From Erythroxylum novogranatense (Eukaryota; Streptophyta; Magnoliopsida; Malpighiales; Erythroxylaceae), in the NCBI GenBank assembly GCA_029891385.1, contig CM057226.1:10719225-10783224 (forward strand): a DNA stretch of 64,000 nt. Direction: 5' to 3'. The notes beneath the pieces were generated by a model, which did no database searches, was not told the origin of the DNA, and worked only from the letters and a program-made list of their open reading frames with translations. The position numbers were made by a program, and so were the translations under genes. Numbering within the stretch: the stretch's first letter is position 1; every line of letters begins with the position of its first letter. Below are positions 42,952-55,318 of this stretch, piece by piece.

Positions 42952-43560
42952 TCTGATACAAGCTCCGAGACATCAGAACACGCGAATATTTGCCTAGTAT
43001 CCAAAGAGGAAAGTGATGAGGAGGTAACTTCTAAATACGATGACTTGCATAATGCATATTCGAAACTACTAGAAGATTCACATGCTATTCTGAAATAGTA
43101 CAAACTGTTAAAGAAAAAGTATGTAGAAAACCTCAAACATACACAAGAGTTAGAGAGAGAAACTACATGCTTGAAACAACAAGTATAGGAGAATAAAAAA
43201 AAGAAAGTTGTAGATAGATCTGACGAGATCAATCAGTTGAAGCTTAGGATTAAGAGTCTCTCAACTGATTTAGCTACCTTCACTGAGAGTACAAAGAAAA
43301 TGAATGAAATGCTAGGAAAATGTAGACATCCGAGTGCTAATACTGGATTAGGGTTTATAAGAAATAAATCTCATCAGGGAAGAAAGCCTCTCTTCCAGAA
43401 AAAGAAGTATCACCAAATACGTTTTCATCAACAATCCTATAAAATGCATCAAATGAATCATTCTGTGCATATTACTAACCCAAGAGGACCCAAGAAAATA
43501 TGGGTACTAAAAAATAAAATAGTTTCTCCTTCAGATATCCTTCCTTAGAAGATGCGACAA
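42952..43560 (+). pseudogene. Gag-protease linker with coiled coil, decayed
   Basis: Reads SDTSSETSEHANICLVSKEE, then heptad-like KYVENLKHTQELERET and DEINQLKLRIKSLSTDL, with at least three stops. This long linker is usual between Gag and protease in SIRE/Maximus-like and related large Copias (family knowledge). Confidence 0.75.
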
Positions 43561-45328
43561 GCACTGTTGGTATTTAGACAGTGGATGCTCGCGACATATG
43601 ACGGGAAGAAGGTCTAAGTTCCTAGATTTTCAGTATAAGAAGGGAGGATTGGTAACTGTCGGAGACAACCAGCAGGGGAAGATAATTGGAATCAGTAAAA
43701 TAGGTAAAGATTCCTTTGCATGTATTGATAATGTGCTGCTTGTTGATGGTCTGAAACACAATTTGATTAGTGTCAGTCAATTGTGTGATTATGGTTTTGT
43801 AGTCACGTTCAATCAAAATCTTTGTGAAGTCAGAAACAAAGATGGGTCTATATTCTTTTCTGCCAAGAGAAGAAATAATCTTTACAAAATTGATTTAGAA
43901 GATTTTCAAAATCAAAATGTTTCATGTTTTTTATCAACTTGAGAAGAAAGACTAATCTGGCATAAAAAGCTAGGTCATGTCAGTTTTAAACATATTTCAA
44001 AGTTGTTCAAGCATGATTTGGTATGAGGTTTACAAAAAATAAGTTTTAACAAAGAGTTCTTTTGTGAAAGTTGTCTTAAAGGAAAACAAGTCAAAACATC
44101 ATTTTCTTCTAAAAATACCATAACATCTTCTAGACCTCTAGAGTTGTTACATATGGATTTATTTGGTCCAACTAGGACGGTAAGTCTTGGAGGAAAGAAG
44201 TATAGACTTGTTATTGTTGATGACTTTACTAGATTTTGTTGGATATTATTTTTGTCACACAAAGATGAGTCTTTTAAGTATTTTAGGACCCTCTCCAGAA
44301 AGTTACAGAATGAAAAAGAAATATCTATAGCTAGTATCAGGAGTGATCATGGTGGAGAATTTGAGAATGAGAAGTTTAGAATATTCTGTGAGGAGAATGG
44401 AATTTTCCACAATTTCTCTGCTCCTAGGACTCCACAGCAGAATGGAGTTGTTGAAAGGAAGAACAGGATGATTCAAGAGATGGCAACGACTATGTTGTGT
44501 GAAATGAATCTTCCTAAGTACTTTTGGGCAGAAACTGTGAATATAGCGTGTTACATTCAGAATAGGATATTGCTGTGACCATTTCTGAAGAAAACTCCTT
44601 ATGAGTTATGGAATGGAGGGAGACCGAATATATCTTACTTTCATCCATTCGGTTGCAAGTGCTCTATTCTGAATACAAAGGAATTGTTAGATAAGTTCAA
44701 TTCAAAGACCTATTCAGGAATCTTTCTAGGCTACTCTTTATCATCCAAGGCTTTTTGGGTTTATAATCTTACCTTGAAGATGGTTGAGGAGACCATTCAT
44801 GTCAAGTTTGATGATAGTTTCCAACCCAGTAAGGAAGATGACATGGAGAATGAAGTCCCTTCGAAGCTCTTAGGTGATACAATAGAAGCTCCATCATCAG
44901 GAACTCAGTTAGACAAGGTAGAGGATATTCCATAAACTCTTGGATTAAAAAGAGATTGGAGATATAAGAGTTCTCATCCAGAAGAGTTGATTATTGGAGA
45001 GACCTCTGAAGGAGTCAGAACAAGGTCCAAATTCAGAAGAGAAGCTAATGTGACTTTTATTTCTAAAATAGAGCCTAAAAAGATTGAGGAAGCTCTTCAG
45101 GATGAAGCTTGGATTTTAGCCATGCAAGAGGAGCTGAACCAATTCACTAGGAATAAAGTTTGGTCCTTGGTTCCTAAACTCTCGAAGAAATCCATTATAA
45201 GAACTAGATGAGTTTTTAAGAATAAGTTAGACGAATCAGGGAGAGTAAGTCAGAATAAAGCTAGATTAGTAGCACAAGGCTATAATCAGCAAGAAGGAAT
45301 AGACTATAATGAGACATATGCTCCAGTA
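43561..45328 (+). pseudogene. Nested Copia protease, integrase and N-terminal RT
   Basis: Protease YLDSGCSRHMTGRRSKF (about 43570). GAG-pre-integrase LGHVSFKHISKL. Integrase with HMDLFGPTRTVSLGGKKYR, SDHGGEFENEKF and TPQQNGVVERKNRM: all three acidic positions look intact. C-terminal GYSLSSKAFWVYN. RT start IEEALQDEAWILAMQEEL … NKVWSLVPK … ARLVAQGYNQQEGIDYNETY, where it breaks off after APV. Stops at about 43940, 44577, 44934 and 45209. Confidence 0.88.
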
Positions 45329-47417
45329 GACGGACTGTCTATTATTGTAACATCAGAGTTGATCGAGAAGGTGACTGGATGTCCATCTGTTGGAGAGAAG
45401 CTAACGAGCAAAGCTAGATGGATGACAAAGGTCAGTTTAAAGGAAGACGAAGTCAGTAGACAGTTGTATGGAGTTAATGACCCAACGGAGAGGAAGACCT
45501 CGAGCCTGGTACCAAAGGCGAGGGTCTTACATGCGATTCTGTTTAACTGCGTCTTACCAAGAGCGGGTTCAAGGCATTTGGTGACTACTTTGGATGAACA
45601 ATGCCTATTCTACTTGCTGAATCGCCAACCTATAGACCTACCGTTTCTGATTTTTCAGTATATGGTTAAGAGGATGAAGAATACAAATAGCTACCCATAT
45701 GGAATGTTGCTAACATGGATTTTCAGGGAGTCTAGAGTCCGTCTTGACAGAGGAATCAGACGAATGATGCCTGTTAAGAGTGTTATCGACTCGGGTACTA
45801 TAAGAAAAATGGGCTTGAAGAATCTAGAGAGAACAGAAGCAGATTCTGAGAATAAAGCTAGAACTGAGGGGGAGCAGATACAGAAGAAGTCTCCCATAAA
45901 GAGTTCTAAATCTCAAGATAGTACAAAAATGCCCATTATTGAAAGAAGGAGATCATTGGAAGAAATTGTGAAGGAAAAGATGACTTCTCAAACAGAAAGT
46001 AGCCAAGTTCAGAGTTCAGATGAAAATGTCTTGAAGAGAAAAGGGGAGAAGCTTCTGAGTGATATTCCAAAGAAGGCAAAGAGATCACCCAGGATTCGAA
46101 CCTTGAGACAGCAAGAAGAAAAAAGGTCCAGAGAATGAAGTCAGGCAGAAGTCTCTGTGACTCGCACACCGAAGGCTACGAGATCTCTAGTCTCGATCTT
46201 AAGTGAATAATTAGCCAATCAAGCCAAGGAGACTGAGAAGAAAAGGAAATTGGAGTCTGAGAAGCAGAAACCCCAACCTCAGAAAACTCTAAGACTGATT
46301 GAGGCAGTGAAAAAGACTAAGGTAGTTAGTCAGAAGAAGAGTGTCACTACTACTAGGGAAGTTAGTCAGAAAACGACTACTTCAATTGCTGAGATACCAA
46401 GATAGGAGAAAGCTACTCCTACTGTTGTTCCAACAGAGAAATTAGCAGAAGATAGTCAAAAGAAGAATACTCCTATTGCTGTTCCACAAGAGACAACAAT
46501 AGAACTAAGTCTGGTAAGTGTTATTCCTACTCAGTCTGGTTCCATACAACTATTCTGAATTTATGAGGAAAGATGAATTGGAAACCAGATTGATTGAAGT
46601 AGTTGAGCCTATTACTAAAAGGAGTACTTCAATAGTCATCAGGGATATACCGAGAAGGTTAGTAAAGACATACTTACAACCTATTCCGATAAATAGTGAG
46701 ACATGACATCTGTTGAATGAGGATGAAAGGAATTTCTATGAAGCCTTGCAGTATGTTGCCACCAAACCATACCTTACAAAGATGACTAGTCAACCACACA
46801 CTATTTATCCGATTACGGAGCAAACGGTGATTAGGGTTGTACCAGACCTTCAACCAAGATATACCTTGGATGTTAATAAGGGGAAGATGAAGTTATACCC
46901 AGAAGGGGTATTTGATGATCTGTCCGTAGATCATATTGCAGAAGAAGTGCGAAGAATAGATGAAGCATGCACTTCAAAGAAGACGTTTACAGGAGCCAGT
47001 TGTAGTTTTACAGAGAAAGATGAACACTATCCAGTGGGGGGAAAGCTGACTAAAGGGAAGTTTACTGAATTCCTTGTGCAGACAATAGTGCGTATTAGGC
47101 CACTGTCTAATACATTGTCAATTTAAGAAGAAGCCCTACCTTTGCATGGAAGACAAGTGTTAATGCTACCAGCTCCTTACGACTTAGACCTTCCTGAACC
47201 CAACCTATCGGTTCAACCACCTACCTTTGAGATTTTTGAAGACTATGTTCCATCTTCAGACGCATATGTTACTACAATTGCTTTTGAAGAACAACCGGAG
47301 AATGATGTTCGAACAACATCTTCTTTTGACTTGCAAGCAGAGGTAATGCACCTACGAAGAGAAGTCAAGGAATTGAAGGAGATGGTGAAAGAATTGTTGG
47401 ATCATCATCGGTCGTAA
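45329..47417 (+). pseudogene. Captured ORF resembling the putative plant transposon protein domain, fused in frame to RT
   Basis: From 45212 the frame is open to 46138, passing from RT (GIDYNETYAPV) straight into DGLSIIVTSELIEKVTGCPS. The next about 150 residues, with KARVLHAILFNCVLPRAGSR, CLFYLLNRQPIDLPFLIF and YPYGMLLTWIFRESRV, resemble the domain annotated in plants as 'putative plant transposon protein' (Transposase_32-like; my recollection, not searched). A charged Lys/Glu/Ser region follows, with stops at 46138, 46207 and 46403. A frame change near 46510 then leads to MNEDERNFYEALQYVATKPY and a final segment ending in a coiled coil (LRREVKELKEMVKELLDHH), just before the PPT. Role unknown; it sits where large Copias often carry an extra, env-like ORF. 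Confidence 0.65.
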
Positions 47418-47586
47418 TCATTTTTTTATTATAACAAATAGGGGGAGAAGAGAATGGAGAGCAGAAATCAAAGAAGGTGAACGAAGGAGATGAATTTTTT
47501 GAAGAAGACAGAAAAAGATAGGGGGAGGAAGAGCAAGCAGAAAATGAAGAAGTCAGATGAAGACAGTATGATTATTTGTTATCATC

Positions 47587-47600
47587 AAAAAGGGGGAGAT
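47587..47600 (+). other. Polypurine tract of the nested Copia
   Basis: AAAAAGGGGGAGAT directly before the 3' LTR TGTTAAGTC. Confidence 0.9.
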
Positions 47601-48519
47601 TGTTAAGTCAAAATGACTTTACATTAATAATTTTGATGAAGTACAAATAATGAAAGAAGAAAAACAGACGGAGATTGAGAAAAGCAGACGGAAGAAGAGA
47701 AAAGCAGACGAAGATTGAAAAGCAAACGGAGATAGAAAAAAACAAACGATAAATAAAAAATAGACGGAAGTAAAAAAGTAGATGGAAGCAAAAGCTGATG
47801 GAAGCCAAAAACAGACGAAAGAAAAAAACAGACGATGAAAAGCAAACGAAAGTAAATTAAGAGTCAGTTCGAGTTAGTTACATAATTCAACTGAATAACC
47901 ATTTCTTTCAAAGATTCAAGAAGATGAGATTCAAGAAGCAGTTGTAGACGAAGGCTATAAATATGAGTTGAAGTCGAAGATTGCATAGTGACGACACATA
48001 GACACAAAGTTATACACGTGAACGTTACAAAGCTTACTTGAGAGTTTATTGTACAAATAGCTAGAGCTATCTTACTGTAACGAAGCTCAAACATCTTTCT
48101 GTAAGAAAGTAGTACAGATAGCCTGCAGAGGCTAAGAGTAAAGAATACTGACTGTAAAGAGACCTGAAGAGGCTCAGAAAGAAAGAATACTTGTAAAGTT
48201 GTTCGGAGATAGTTAAATCTCAGAAAGACTTCTGAGGACCCATGGTTTGGGGTGAACCAGTATAAAAATTACTGTGTCAACTTCTCTATCCTTATCTCTC
48301 TTATTGTTCAAAGTTTCGATTTTACTTTGTTTTCAAACAAGTTTTCGAAGAATACGATTAACTTTGATTTACAGTAGTTCTTGTAAAAAGAACAAGTTTT
48401 TTCTTTTGACAAAACGATTTTGAAGGTTTTTTAAAAAGAGGAAATACACAATTCAACCCCCCTTCTTGTGCATTTATACATCGTATAATAAGCATTGTAA
48501 TAACATGTGATTCACTTCA
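47601..48519 (+). repeat. 3' LTR of the nested Copia
   Basis: 919 bp, TGTTAAGTCAAAATGAC … GTGATTCACTTCA. Very similar to the 5' LTR except for a shorter purine array and small indels (for example a duplicated GAAGATGAGATTCA at about 47920 and a missing TGGACGTAG near 48238). Confidence 0.93.
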
Positions 48520-48524
48520 GAGAT

Positions 48525-49523
48525 ATCAGTCTAGTTACATCATTTTGCTACTTTAGGTCGATGAAATGTTAATAGTGGGTTCCACTATAGATGATATTAG
48601 AAACTTAAAACAACAATTGTCAAAAGAATTTGACATGAAAGATCTGGGTCCAGCTAAGAAGATTCTCGGGATGCAAATCACCAGAAATAGGCGGAGAGGG
48701 GAATTGCAATTATCTTAAGTAGAATACATTAATCGTGTTTTGTAATGATATAATATGGCGAATGCTAAATCAGTCAGCACACCCCTTACCAGTCATTTTT
48801 GCCTATCCCAAAATCAGTCACCTCAGACAGATGAAGAGCGAGATTTGATGACAAAGATTCCTTATGCCTCTGCTATTGGGAGCTTGATGTATGCCATGGT
48901 ATGCACAAGGCCAGACATAGGCCACACAGTGGGAGAAGTTAGCAGATTTATGGCAAATCCAGGAAAAGTCCAATAGGAAGCAGTAAAGTGGATTTTAAGA
49001 TATCTTTGAGGCACTACCAAGAAATGCTTGTATTTTGGCTAAGGAAAAATAAAAATACAAGGTTATGTTGACTCAGATTATGCAGGTGAAGTTGATAGAA
49101 AAAGGAACACCACCGGTTACATCTTCACTGTAGGTACAACAGCTGTGAGTTGGATATCACATTCAAAAGATTGTTGCATTATTCACTACAAAAGCTGAGT
49201 ACATAACAATAACTGAAGCTAGCAAAGAGATTATTTGGCTTCAGAATTTGCTATCAGAGTTGGGTTTCATGCAGTAGAAGAATGTGCTATATAGTGATAG
49301 TCAGAGTGCAATTCATCTGGCCAAGAATCCAGCATTTCACTCCAGAACCAAGCATATCGGTGTTCATTATCATTTCATCAGGTCCTTGTTAGAAGATGAA
49401 GTGTTAACACTTGAGAAGATCCTTGGAAGCAAGAATCCTTTCGACATGCTAACCAAGGTGGTGACAATCGAGAAACTGAAGTTGTCCGCAACTTCAGTTG
49501 GCCTGCAAGGGTACAAAATCTAG
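48525..49523 (+). pseudogene. Outer Copia RT C-terminus and RNase H
   Basis: Resumes the interrupted RT: VDEMLIVGST (second Asp of the YVDD box is Glu), KDLGPAKKILGMQITR, PYASAIGSLMYAMVCTRPDI, and RNase H GYVDSDYAGEVDRKRNTTGY. After a shift it continues in SDSQSAIHLAKNPAFHSRTK and ends NPFDMLTKVVT. Multiple stops. Confidence 0.88.
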
Positions 49524-49583
49524 ACGAGCTACTGCATCAACCAAGTGTGAAGACAGATTGAAATTAGTCTTCAAGTGGGAGAT

Positions 49584-49992
49584 TGTTAGTTTTGTAAGGG
49601 ACTTTGTGCTATATGGAAAGTGAGTGAGGGAGGGGGAGGCTCAATAAGTATAAATAAACCCCCTCCCCTTTCCATTTATATCATCCAAAAAAAGAAAACA
49701 AAATATTAACTATTAGTTTCTCCTCCTTTGGTGAGTAAGAGAAATACTAAGAGTAATAAGTTTTTGTGAGTAATTTTCGGGTGTATTAGGGTAAGGGTTT
49801 AGAGAGAGTGTGTAAATACTAGCGAGTTGAGTGTTGAGTGTAAACACTTATGAGTATTGTTTTTCTCCCTAATAAAAAGGGTGTGTAGTAACCCCTCGAA
49901 AACGTTGACACAATTTGGCCGAACTCCGTTATCAAATTTTGTGTTGTTCTATTGGTATTCTAGTTGTGTGGAAATAGTTTAATTTCCTAACA
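49584..49992 (+). repeat. 3' LTR of the outer Copia, preceded by PPT
   Basis: 409 bp, TGTTAGTTTTGTAAGGG … TTTCCTAACA, preceded by the polypurine tract AAGTGGGAGAT (49573-49583). It differs from the 5' LTR by scattered substitutions and single-base indels, indicating some age. Confidence 0.95.
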
Positions 49993-50151
49993 ATGAGCAT
50001 ACGGATAAGATTGCTCAACAAAATCCCATTTTAATTCATTGTAATAGCCTGCTTCTCGTAAAAGGAGCTGGCTGTTAAGTGTCTCTGAGGTTACCGGTCG
50101 CCTCTTTGACCAGGTTCCTAGTATCACGGAGGCAAACATGAAGAGAATCAT

Positions 50152-51050
50152 AAATTAGAATGTTGCCGTACTTGCCATGTAAGAGCTATGAGAAATGGTC
50201 GAAAGCAGGTGAGCGAAGGAAAAGCCATCGGAAAGAAATTTATGAGAAAGTAAGAAGTCGGTTTATGAACTAAGATCGACAGGAAAGAAATGAAGGATTT
50301 GGCAACTGGACACAACTTACACAGAAACGAATAATTAAACAATCTCATACACAAATCGCTTCTTAGATTAGACAGGGAAATAAAATGTGATGGAAAGATA
50401 TATATGTGGAGACGACATAAATAGAAGATTATATAGGATAAATAGTTCAGATACTTGTTGTTTAAGTTTAGGTATAGGAGGCATGTATCTTAAAAAAAGA
50501 TAATATAGGAAAAATGAATCAAAGAAGCATGACCATTATAATCACAGATGGTTGAATCTATGTCAAAAGTCAATTTATTTATTAGAGAATTAAGCGTGGG
50601 TTTGATTTTGGCAAATATCTAAGTTGGCTTAAGAAATATAAAGGAAAATTTGACTTGTAATACACGTTAATGATATTTATTTAATAAATTTATTAAATAA
50701 CATCAATTTTGTTGAAAAAACTATTTCTACTTAAAATAATCAATTATCAATTATACTAAAAATCATTAATGTGAAACTGGTTAAAAGTAATATTGGATAT
50801 TTAAAACTTGAACTAAGTTTTTTTAAAATTCATATCTTATATATTTATATGTTTGTTATGATTATATATTATAGTTATAACCTAATGTATTATGATTTGA
50901 GTTTTTTAAAGTTAAATTATTAATTAGATTTGCCACAAAAGCTACATTATAGGTTTATTTTGCATGTGCCTATCAATTTCGCTTATATACAAGGAAATAT
51001 CAATGTTAATTCAATACTGAATTATTTATGGTACGATATGGTATTGGTTA
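50152..51050. other. No confirmed gene; AT-rich flank before the LINE
   Basis: 50152-50360 may hold the 5' part of the unidentified minus-strand gene (see 37053-50151). From 50390 it is AT-rich with no open frame. 51020-51050 has a GGTACGATATGGTATTGG patch. The LINE target duplication starts at 51051. Confidence 0.4.
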
Positions 51051-51462
51051 ATATTAATATTGGGGAGTGAGAAACTCCTAGAGCGAGAAAAGGCGATGAA
51101 TATTTGTGCGCTTTCCTTCTGCTTTCTTCCACTGGTTCGATTATCTTCTCTATACGTCGTGCTTCCCATGGCGTCCCTCAAGCAGGAGGGCCATCTTCCA
51201 AAATGTGGACGTACCAGAAAGCGCGAGGGCAAGACACCACCCCACCCAAAGCCATGTCCTATAGTGCAGCCTTGATGGGGGACACGTCCGAAGCCAACAC
51301 CGGCGAGGACAAAGCCTAGCCTTCAAAGGACCCCATCGAACCTAAAAAGGGAGATATACGCTAGCTACTGGGAGAGGAAGGGGACGGTATAGCGTTGTCC
51401 CAAAATTTCAAGTTGAAATTAGACAGCATTTGGACACAAGCCGTGGTCGTTAAACTTCTGGG

Positions 51463-51995
51463 ATGGAGAATTGGCTTCTAGACCTTAGCAAATCGTCTGA
51501 AGAGTTTATGGAAACCCAAGGCCCCATCAAGATTGTGGATTTGGAGCATGAGTATTTTCTGATACGGTTCATGGAGGAGGACTACCTACAACCCCTCACC
51601 GACAGGCCTTGGATCCTTTACGGCCAGGTGCTTTTGGTGCAGCGTTAGACGCCTTATTTTTGCCGACCCACAGTCAGCTCTACCACGCCGTCATCTGGAT
51701 ACGATTTCCAGACCTTCCCATAGCGAGGTATCATCCTGGAATTCTAAAGGCTATGGGGGATCTTGTGGGCATCACTGTCCGCATAAATGAAACCATCCTC
51801 TACACGCAGCGAGGAAAATATGCCAGGCTCGTTATCGACCTTGACCTCTCCGCACCATTGCGATCCATCTTGCAGCTTAATGGAGAAATGCTGAGGGTAG
51901 AGTATAAAGGACTGCCACACATATGTTACTCCTACAACAAGGTCAGACACGAAGCATCTGGCTATGCGCAGAAAACACGAGCCTCACTAGCATAG
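51463..51995 (+). pseudogene. LINE ORF1 (DUF4283 / zinc-knuckle Gag-like protein), frameshifted
   Basis: The first part (51463-51648) reads IVDLEHEYFLIRFMEEDYLQ and RPWILYGQVLLVQR, then stops. The second frame (from about 51650) gives VIWIRFPDLPIARYHPGILK, VGITVRINETILYTQRGKYA and VEYKGLPHICYSYNKVRHEA. The zinc-knuckle cysteines are largely lost (CYSYNKVRH where CxxCx4H is expected). ORF1 proteins bind LINE RNA and form the RNP. A Pro-rich decayed tail runs to about 52560. Confidence 0.85.
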
Positions 51996-52836
51996 CTAGC
52001 ACGTTCTAGAGACAAACGAGGATGGTCAGAGATGGTGGCAGCAGCGGTAGCAGCTCCTAGTTCCCTAACAATAGGTAATGGTATAGAAAAGGCAACGGTC
52101 GACTCTGTTAATAGGTATGGGAGATAGATGAAGGTTCATCGCAAACCAAGAGTAGCTCCCATCCGTCCAGATCAAGCCAAGCAACGTATAGAAATGGGAA
52201 ATAATCGCGAGTCCCTTTAGAGGAGAGGATCGAGATACGCCCTCCTGATAAAACAGGACCTCCTAGAAACACTTGAAGAGACAGCTCCAACAGCCCCATG
52301 CACCAATGCTGTGATGGGCTTCGGAACCCCCTAGACTTAGCTTATTTAAAGGGCAAGGGAAAGCAACCCCACCGAGCCCAATTAACTAGCTCTACTGGGC
52401 CTAAACCCAGACATGGGCCTAAAGGCCAACCTCAATAGTCCAAAGGGGAAAGCTTCAGGCCCAACGAGCCCCAGGAACTGGAACAGGCTCCAGTCCCACA
52501 CATCCAACTACAGCCCAATAGAAAAGAAAAAAATATAGCTGTTACAATAGCTACTCACTCGGAAATGGTATGTGATAGCTAGTTCCTAGGGGCCAGCGAA
52601 CTAATCGAGGAGAGAGACTCTAGCTAATGGACGGTGTTGAGGTCCAGAAGGAAATCAGGCCTCTCAGTGAGGATATTGAAATGCCTCACATCGACCTCCA
52701 GACATAGCAGCCGGAGAGGGAAGCCCAAACCCAATCCAGCAAATGCACTACGAAGAAGTTCACGCAACACAGTCTCGGACTAATGGAAACCAAGACGCCA
52801 CTGGAGGTACAACTCCTCACTAGCCTACTTTCCTTT

Positions 52837-54716
52837 ATGTCGATTTTAATTTGGAATCACTAAGGGGCAGGAGGGTAAAAACTCCATGCCATTCTTCGAA
52901 ATTACCTTAGGCACTTTAAGCCTAGTATCCTTGTTTTGATGGAAACCCGAATTAGTGAGCCTACGGCCCAAAAAGGCGTTAGTGTTTTGGGTTTTGATTA
53001 TTCTTTTAGGGTAGAGGCTGAGGGCTTTTCAGGAGGGATATAGCTTCTCTAGAAAGAAGCTTTCAATATCTAAATAGTGCTAGCCTACTATCAATTTATC
53101 CATATAAAGATCCACTATGCTTCTTGCCTTTTTTCGTTTACAACAATCTATGCTAGCCCTCAAACTACCTCCCAAACCTACCTCTGGCCGATTTTGAAAT
53201 AGATAGTAAGTAATACTCATAATCCCTGGCTCGTGGGTTGGGATTTCAATGCAAAATTGGAACTCGCTGATAAACGAGGTGGAGTCAAGTCTACGTGGGT
53301 AGTAAACAAAAGGTTTCAGGATTGGACACATTTGTGTATTCTCCATGATCTGGGGTTTATAGGTTCTAAATTTACATGGCACCGAGGACTGGTTCAAGCT
53401 AGACTGGACAGAGTCTTTGGCTCATTAGCTTGGCTGCAAGCCTTTCCTCAAACAGAGAACCATCACCAACCCTTCCTTGGGTTAAATCACCGACCCATAC
53501 TGATTCATCTGCACAGACACACTCCTAGAGTACTTGGGTCCCCAACTTTTGGTTTCCAGAATGCCTGGCTTACTCACCCAGGGTTTACCGAATTAGTCGA
53601 GCAACATTGGTTACCGCCTGAGGAGACGATGAGTAAATCGTTAGCCCTCTTCTTCCTTCATCTTAAGAAATGGAATATAACTGACTTTGGTAATATTTTC
53701 CATCGAAAAAAATGCCTGTTAGAAAGACTTCAGGGAATCTAGAGGGCCATGAAACAGGACAACTTAGACGCACTCTTAGACGTGGAGGAACACTTAAGTA
53801 AGGACTTGATGCAGGTTTTATGTGAGAAGGAAATCTATTGGCATCAGAAAGCCTTATGCGATTGGATCTCGAAGGGGGATAGGAATACGAAGTACTATCA
53901 TACACTCACGCTCTCTAAACAAAAGAATCTACAGATAGAGTGACTCACGGATCCTCAAGGGGCTCTGATTTTTGACCCAATACAACTAAGCAAATTAGCC
54001 AGGGATTTCTTTGTCACTTTGCATACGCAGGAAGATAGGTATGTCCAATGCTACCCAATCTCAGGAGCGTTCCCTCCGCTCTCGGTAGACATACTGCAGG
54101 CTTTGACCCAGTCAATCCATGGCACTGAAATCAAGTTAGCAGTGTTTGACATGAAACCAAATAAAGCCCCTGGAGTTGATGGGTTTAATGCCATTTTCTT
54201 TTAAAAGCAATGGGGATAGGTCGAGCCACAAGTGATAGAGTACGTCAAGGATGTATTCAGGCTAGAACGTTGGGAAAACGATTTAAATCAAATCACTCTC
54301 ATCCTGATCCCTAAAGTTCCCTCCCTACGAAGTATCACGCAATTCCAACAGATTAGCCTCTGCAATGTGCTTTACAAAATAATTTCCAAAGTTATCATTA
54401 ATCGGTTAAAAAACTACATGGATTGGCTAGTCTAGGCTCCCCAAAGCAACTTTATCCTAGACAGACAAACAGCAAACAATTTATCATCGCTCAAGAAGCC
54501 ATACATATGATGTGAAAGAAGAAGGTGAAGATTGGCTTTATGGCAATAAAGGTGGACCTTGAAAAAGCGTATGATAGGCTCCGATGGGATTTTATCCAGA
54601 ATACTTTAACGAACATCAGAATTTCGAACAATTTTAATCTTGGTCATTATAAAATGTGTGACGACGGTAACTTTGCAAGTTGCATGGCAAGGAATAGTGA
54701 CTAAACCTTTTAGTCC
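52837..54716 (+). pseudogene. LINE ORF2, endonuclease and N-terminal RT
   Basis: APE-type endonuclease: LVLMETRISEP (catalytic Glu), WLVGWDFNAKLELADKRGG and DLGFIGSKFTWHRG, with RLDRVFGSLAW and a decayed final SDHRP (LNHRP). RT: SKGDRNTKYYHTLTL, MKPNKAPGVDGFNAIFF, ITLILIPKVPSLRSITQFQQ, then shifted sequence up to VTLQVAWQGIVTKPFSP, where the solo LTR is inserted. The endonuclease nicks the target and RT primes on it. Confidence 0.88.
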
Positions 54717-55277
54717 TGTAGGAAAATCCCGGTGTGAGCATCACATGCCCACGGTGCGGAAAACAAAATTTTTTTTGTTCCGGGACCTTCCTGAAAGCCA
54801 GGATTCATGTGTCTATACAACAAACTCAAACAATAACGGCCAAAGGAGATCGTCTCTAACGGTATCCACGCAGAGATCGGAGAACCTAACCAGGACAAAC
54901 ACTTTGACCCGGAAATAGTTAGAACAAGTTGAAGACTGCTAGATCTTACCTTGTTCTTGGAGAGCTTGGAATCACGATGAAGAGGAGAAGAAGTTGGAGA
55001 AGATGAAGAAGCCTTGGAGAAGATGATGTAGAGATGAAGCTAAGGATTTCTCAAATCCTTTCTCAAACCCACGATCATCAACTCTCTTTCCTTTCTCCAT
55101 AAGCTTTTCTCAAAGATGATGAAGAAATGAGCATCGTATGCTTCCACTTCTGAAAACACCAACAATCTTCACCTCCTTTATTCATCTTTTGCCTTTTTCT
55201 CATTTAATGCCTTTGATGACTAAGCATCAAAAGAAGCTTCCTTTGCTTCTTCTTTCCTCCCACGTATCTAACATATA

Positions 55278-55318
<41 letters not shown>

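Larger units (their letters stand above)
40831..48519 (+). mobile_element. Nested Copia-type element with captured ORF, TSD GAGAT
   Basis: 7.69 kb, inserted in the RT of the outer Copia. LTRs 40831-41847 and 47601-48519, PBS 41850-41861, PPT 47587-47600, and GAGAT at 40826-40830 and 48520-48524. It has gag (41905-42951), protease and integrase. The pol stops early in RT (about 45328) and continues in frame into a 2.1 kb foreign-looking region (45329-47417). RNase H and the catalytic YVDD are absent, so it must have moved with proteins from another element. Confidence 0.93.
37142..49992 (+). mobile_element. Ty1/Copia retrotransposon, full length, plus strand, TSD ATGAG, host of a second Copia
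   Basis: LTRs 37142-37552 and 49584-49992, PBS 37555-37566, PPT just before 49584, and perfect ATGAG at 37137-37141 and 49993-49997. Without the nested 7.7 kb element it is about 5.16 kb. It codes for gag (from 37954), protease, integrase, RT and RNase H, all with stops. The RT is interrupted at 40830 and resumes at 48525. Confidence 0.95.
37053..50151 (-). pseudogene. Unidentified minus-strand gene fragment split by a Copia insertion
   Basis: When the Copia (37142-49992) and one ATGAG copy are removed, the minus strand reads without a stop for about 80 codons, from an ATG at 50151-50149 to TAA at 37055-37053. Recognisable pieces are TWSKRRPVTSETLNSQLLL, EAGYYNELKWDFVEQSYPY and AHFRRRAAPEALNSEYLKEL, ending STLKVPPN. 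The frame crosses the insertion junction exactly (…SYPY|AHF…). An alternative upstream exon (MAFPSLTCFRPFLIALTW, about 50165-50231) could be spliced through GT at about 50170 and AG at 50118. Composition is more protein-like than its surroundings. I do not recognise the family. A chance open frame is not excluded. Confidence 0.45.
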
